Below are positions 61,024-64,000 of a stretch of DNA of 64,000 nucleotides, piece by piece; within the stretch, counting starts at the first letter, position 1; every line of letters starts with the position of its first letter. The position numbers were made by a program, and so were the translations under genes. Under the pieces are notes generated by a model. The model saw only the letters and a program-made list of their open reading frames with translations. It was not told where the DNA came from and made no database searches. This stretch comes from Fischerella thermalis PCC 7521 (GTDB lineage Bacteria > Cyanobacteriota > Cyanobacteriia > Cyanobacteriales > Nostocaceae): NCBI RefSeq assembly GCF_000317225.1, contig NZ_AJLL01000089.1:119138-183137 (forward strand), written 5' to 3'.

Positions 61024-62458
61024 TTAGAATCGACCCAATTCTAAGTTATAGTTAATACCAAAAAACCAACCGTCAAAATCTACATTATTCTCTGTAGAGT
61101 CGCCTAATGTGACACCAGCTTGCACACTAATATTACTATTTTTAGATATTCCATAATTTAAGTGACCAAAGAATCGATTATATAAGTCTTCGCGATCGCG
61201 TTCTGTGAAATTGGACAAACTAAATTGATAATCAACACCAGCCTGGAGAGACCTTTGCAGATAATAACTAAGAGAAAGCCAAAAGAAATTAATAATTCTG
61301 TTACGATCTTCTGGTGGGTCAGTCAGGCTCAGGCGAAATTCGTAAAAGCTATCTAGTGCTAGCTTTTGTGATAATCTGTCTCGCCGTCCCAAAGCTAGCC
61401 GCACCACATTCTCACCCAAAAAGCGATCGCCAGCATCAAAGGTATTACTATCTCTGGCATAAAAAATCTGTTGATTACTCCAACCAATTTCACCGTACAT
61501 TCGTGGTGTAAATCGCTGCTGAAGATTAAGATTGAATCTCACCTGATTATAGTTATATTCTGATTGATCTAAGTAACGAATTAAGTAACCATCAATAGAC
61601 CCATTGATAAAAGTTTTCTCTCCCACAGGGAAAGATACAGACCCTAGCGTTAGTCCAGAATATATCAAGCTATCTTCAATAGGAACAATTCCCGATGAAA
61701 AAATGTTACTACTATAAAAGTAGCCCACACGAGCCAGTAAATAGCCTACAGGTTTAAACTGATTGGCAGGCTGTTCTGTCGGTGGAAGTTGTGGTTCTTC
61801 TGGGGTCGGTGTTACTTCTCGTAGTCTCAGTTTTCCCAGTTCTTGATCAACAATATAACCAAAATTTGATTCTGATGATAGTACATTGTTTCGTTGCAGA
61901 CGTTGTATTAATCTTTGCAGTCTTTTCTCTCTTTCTACCTCTGGTGCTTCCAAACCCTGACCTGTTGTTGTAGAGGAGGGTGTGGAAGTATATGTTGGCT
62001 GTGTTTCTAGTTGCGGTAGTTCATTAGACTGCTCTATTTGCTCAGGAGCATTTTTTTAGTGTAGACTCTGGTTGTACAAAAGGTAATTTTTGTGTAGTCT
62101 GAGAGTATAATTTAGTTGGTTCACCTGTAGAAAAGATAGTATAAGTCGAAAATACAGGAACATTTTCTCCTCTTTCAGGGACTACATCATTGAATGTGGC
62201 ATCTACCCTATTTATCAAATTTAAAGACCACGCAAAGGGTGATTTTGAATTTACACTCTCTGGTTGTGGCTGCTGATATGGTTGATTGTGAGTCTGCTCA
62301 ACCGGCAAAGATAGCGTTTTTTCTCCTAGTTTGTCTCTAAAATTGCTAAAGTCTGAATTTGCAGTCTCTACAGCATCAACACTGAGAGAATACCAGTTGA
62401 CACCACTAGAGACCAACAAAAACTTGACCAAAAACTTTTTCCAGATATTGAGTTGCAT
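61024..62458 (-). pseudogene. Outer-membrane beta-barrel protein gene split by a frameshift in a run of seven A
   Basis: Two minus-strand frames make one protein. The first (ATG 62458) has a signal peptide (KKFLVKFLLVSSGVNWYSL) and a disordered Pro/Gln/Ser-rich region, and ends prematurely at 62042 just past an A7 run (T7 at 62051-62057 on the plus strand). With one A fewer the reading continues in the second frame (NAPEQIEQSNELPQLETQPT ... GLEAPEVEREKRLQRLI) to 61024. The second part has RLIQRLQRNNVLSSE, then a barrel of about twelve strands with aromatic ends, closing in FGINYNLELGRF. The whole would be about 477 residues. Cause may be true mutation, phase-variable slippage or sequencing error. 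The FecR-domain gene is divergent 484 bp away. Confidence 0.78.
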
Positions 62459-62942
62459 ACTAAATCTGTTTCTAAAAATTAGACCTATAAACTTATTTAG
62501 AAGTTCCCGCCTTATATTTCGTCAAAGAATATTGACAGGGAGTAAAAGTTAAAGGTTCAGAAGAAAAGGTTTAATTCTTAAGATGAAAACTATCTCACAA
62601 CCAACCTCTGTTAATTGTTAATTGATGAAATCCTATGATTTTTTGTATTATGACAACTTCCGTTATTGTAAATGATTATTATACTTAATCTATATTCTCT
62701 AAGAATTTTAGAATCAAGCCCCCAGTGGTATTAGCAAGAAAAACCTTTTTATAATAACTAAATAGTTTAGTAGTAGTCAATTCGCATCTTTGTTATATGT
62801 TAAACTTTAAATGTTTTTAAACAAAAGTTATAGGAAAATCTTGCTATAAGAGAATAATTAACAAGCGCAAAAGCAAAGTTTTAATATGAAAACCTAATTT
62901 GACACTGCTTTGACATTAGTGAAATTACCCGAGGCTCCAAAA
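62459..62942. other. Divergent intergenic region between the barrel gene and the FecR-domain gene
   Basis: A/T-rich and without a supported gene. It should carry promoters for both neighbours. No clear regulatory box or terminator was found. Confidence 0.45.
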
Positions 62943-64000
62943 ATGTTTCGTAAATTAATCCCATTCTTGGTGGTTAGCTGCTTAGGAACTGCGGTGTTGC
63001 CTTTGCCAGAACAACAGGCAACAGCTGCCACACCTTTAACTAGGGCTGTGATCCAAAATCTCCGTAATTTGGTTCAACTTATACCCCACAATCAACCTAA
63101 GCGTAGGGCACGCAAGTCAGATGCCATAATCCCAGGGGATGGGTTATCTACTGGTAGAGCCTCCCTAGCAGAACTGCGTTTTAATGATGGTTCTTTAGCA
63201 CGAGTTGGGGAACAAGCAATATTTAGATTTTTACCGAAGACACGAAATTTTCGCTTGTCGAACGGTACTGTTTTGCTATTGATTCCACCTGGACAGGGAC
63301 AAACACGGGTAAACACACCAAATGCAGCAGCAGCAATTCGTGGTTCAGCATTATTTGTCCGCTACGACCAGAAAAAAGATACCACAGTTGTAGGGGCACT
63401 TACAAATAGTGGGATTGAAGTTTTCAATAAAGATGCTTCCCAGAGGCGGGAACTAAAAGCAGGACAAATGCTTGTTGTGGTTAAAGGTCAATTTCAAGGG
63501 TTATATGATTTTGACCTGAGAACTTTTTATGAAACTAGCGATATAGTGCGGGGCTTGGATTTACCTAAACAAGAACAACCTAGTTCAGACCCGGCGATCG
63601 CAAAAGTTCAAGCTGAAACTGCCGAAGCTCTAACTTCTCAACAACCAATCACTGGTCAACAAGTTATCGAAAATCCATCTTTTGTAAAACTAAGCCCCAG
63701 TGGCTCAGATTCTTCTAACAACCCCAACAGCGATCCGAAACCCTCTACAAATTCCTCTCAAACAACAGGACAAAACGGAACAAACACAGCACCACAAAAA
63801 AATAATACCAACCAAGAAAGTAATACACAGCCAACCAATAACACTACTAACTCTCAAAGTAACTCCAATAATCAAAATACATCGACACAGACAAATACAA
63901 ACGAGCAAAAAAAAGTAGACACTCCACCACCGCTTCCTGATTCCACTACACCAAACACAACGGACAAACCGAAATCACAAACCCCACCACCTCCATCTGA
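62943..64000 (+). CDS. FecR-domain exported protein, cut by window end
   Basis: At least 352 residues, still open at 64000. GAGG lies eight bases before the ATG. Signal peptide (KLIPFLVVSCLGTAVLPLPE, cleavage near ATA-A). A FecR-type domain at about 50-195: AIIPGDGLSTGRASLAELRF, NDGSLARVGEQAIFRFLP, RLSNGTVLLLIPPG, and VNTPNAAAAIRGSALFVRYD. From about residue 235 the protein is a long low-complexity Asn/Thr/Ser/Gln/Pro tail. Cyanobacterial FecR-only proteins are not iron-siderophore regulators in the classical sense; they probably bind cell-wall or envelope components. The barrel gene opposite may be a partner. Confidence 0.82.
   Translation, partial: MFRKLIPFLVVSCLGTAVLPLPEQQATAATPLTRAVIQNLRNLVQLIPHNQPKRRARKSDAIIPGDGLSTGRASLAELRFNDGSLARVGEQAIFRFLPKTRNFRLSNGTVLLLIPPGQGQTRVNTPNAAAAIRGSALFVRYDQKKDTTVVGALTNSGIEVFNKDASQRRELKAGQMLVVVKGQFQGLYDFDLRTFYETSDIVRGLDLPKQEQPSSDPAIAKVQAETAEALTSQQPITGQQVIENPSFVKLSPSGSDSSNNPNSDPKPSTNSSQTTGQNGTNTAPQKNNTNQESNTQPTNNTTNSQSNSNNQNTSTQTNTNEQKKVDTPPPLPDSTTPNTTDKPKSQTPPPPS

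Noticed and set aside
63092..63908. Minus-strand frames opposite the FecR-domain gene.
   Set aside because: They are shadows of a well-supported plus-strand gene with signal peptide, ribosome site and domain motifs.

Overview
The window is chromosome-like DNA from a cyanobacterium, most likely a filamentous, heterocyst-type (Nostocales) species. The evidence is the very frequent HIP1-type GCGATCGC octamers inside and between genes, a photosystem II assembly gene (psb27), an SLH-domain iron-uptake-type porin, the cyanobacterial/plastid families DUF2499 (Ycf49-like), DUF3593 and DUF3318, the SphS/SphR phosphate sensor pair, and intergenic DNA full of heptamer and A/T-rich short repeats typical of this group. 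No rRNA, tRNA or CRISPR array was recognised.

Layout. 1-8.2 kb: the C-terminal part of a MgtA-type P-type ATPase, a short membrane peptide gene just after it, an MFS transporter, and an MgtC protein. Between these lie a frameshifted pentapeptide-repeat lipoprotein gene and an IS4-type transposase remnant. Next come an NrtC/SsuB-type ABC ATPase behind a candidate NtcA site and a scrap of a dead MFS gene. 8.2-14.1 kb: a surface-polysaccharide block (CSP41-like epimerase, GT4 glycosyltransferase, sugar-phosphate priming transferase, GDP-mannose dehydratase, GDP-fucose synthase). 14.2-23.9 kb: housekeeping and envelope genes (5-formyl-THF cyclo-ligase, GHL10-type glycosidase, psb27, cofH, a polyprenol-phosphate GT2-GtrA fusion, a GT39-like membrane transferase, DUF3318), with an internally deleted methyltransferase pseudogene. 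24.2-32.6 kb: porin, Crp-family regulator, then a Pho block on the minus strand: sphR-sphS-phoU as an operon, followed by a PhoX phosphatase preceded by a candidate PHO box. 33.1-42.1 kb: a methyltransferase with a lipoprotein signal, an amino acid permease, a tandem pair of coiled-coil proteins, two 33-aa paralogous peptides, hisA, DUF3593/DUF2499, a TspO-like protein and a pentapeptide-repeat protein. 42.5-64 kb: a 1770-aa TamB-like protein, cobO, pyrD, a multi-GAF kinase-like protein, DUF2256, isoaspartyl peptidase, glmU, an HD-GYP response regulator, an MnmD-like methyltransferase, a sulfurtransferase, an outer-membrane protein gene split by a one-base frameshift, and a FecR-domain gene cut by the window end.

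How they work together. Three themes stand out: Mg2+ homeostasis (mgtA, mgtC and perhaps the small membrane peptide), phosphate sensing and scavenging (sphR-sphS-phoU-phoX), and making or exporting envelope glycans and outer-membrane proteins (GDP-fucose genes, glycosyltransferases, TamB, porins). The least explained parts are the tandem coiled-coil genes with a LexA-type palindrome upstream, the pair of 33-aa peptides next to them, and the membrane peptide after mgtA. Gene decay is frequent (five broken genes), and several dispersed repeats sit inside coding sequence without breaking the frame.
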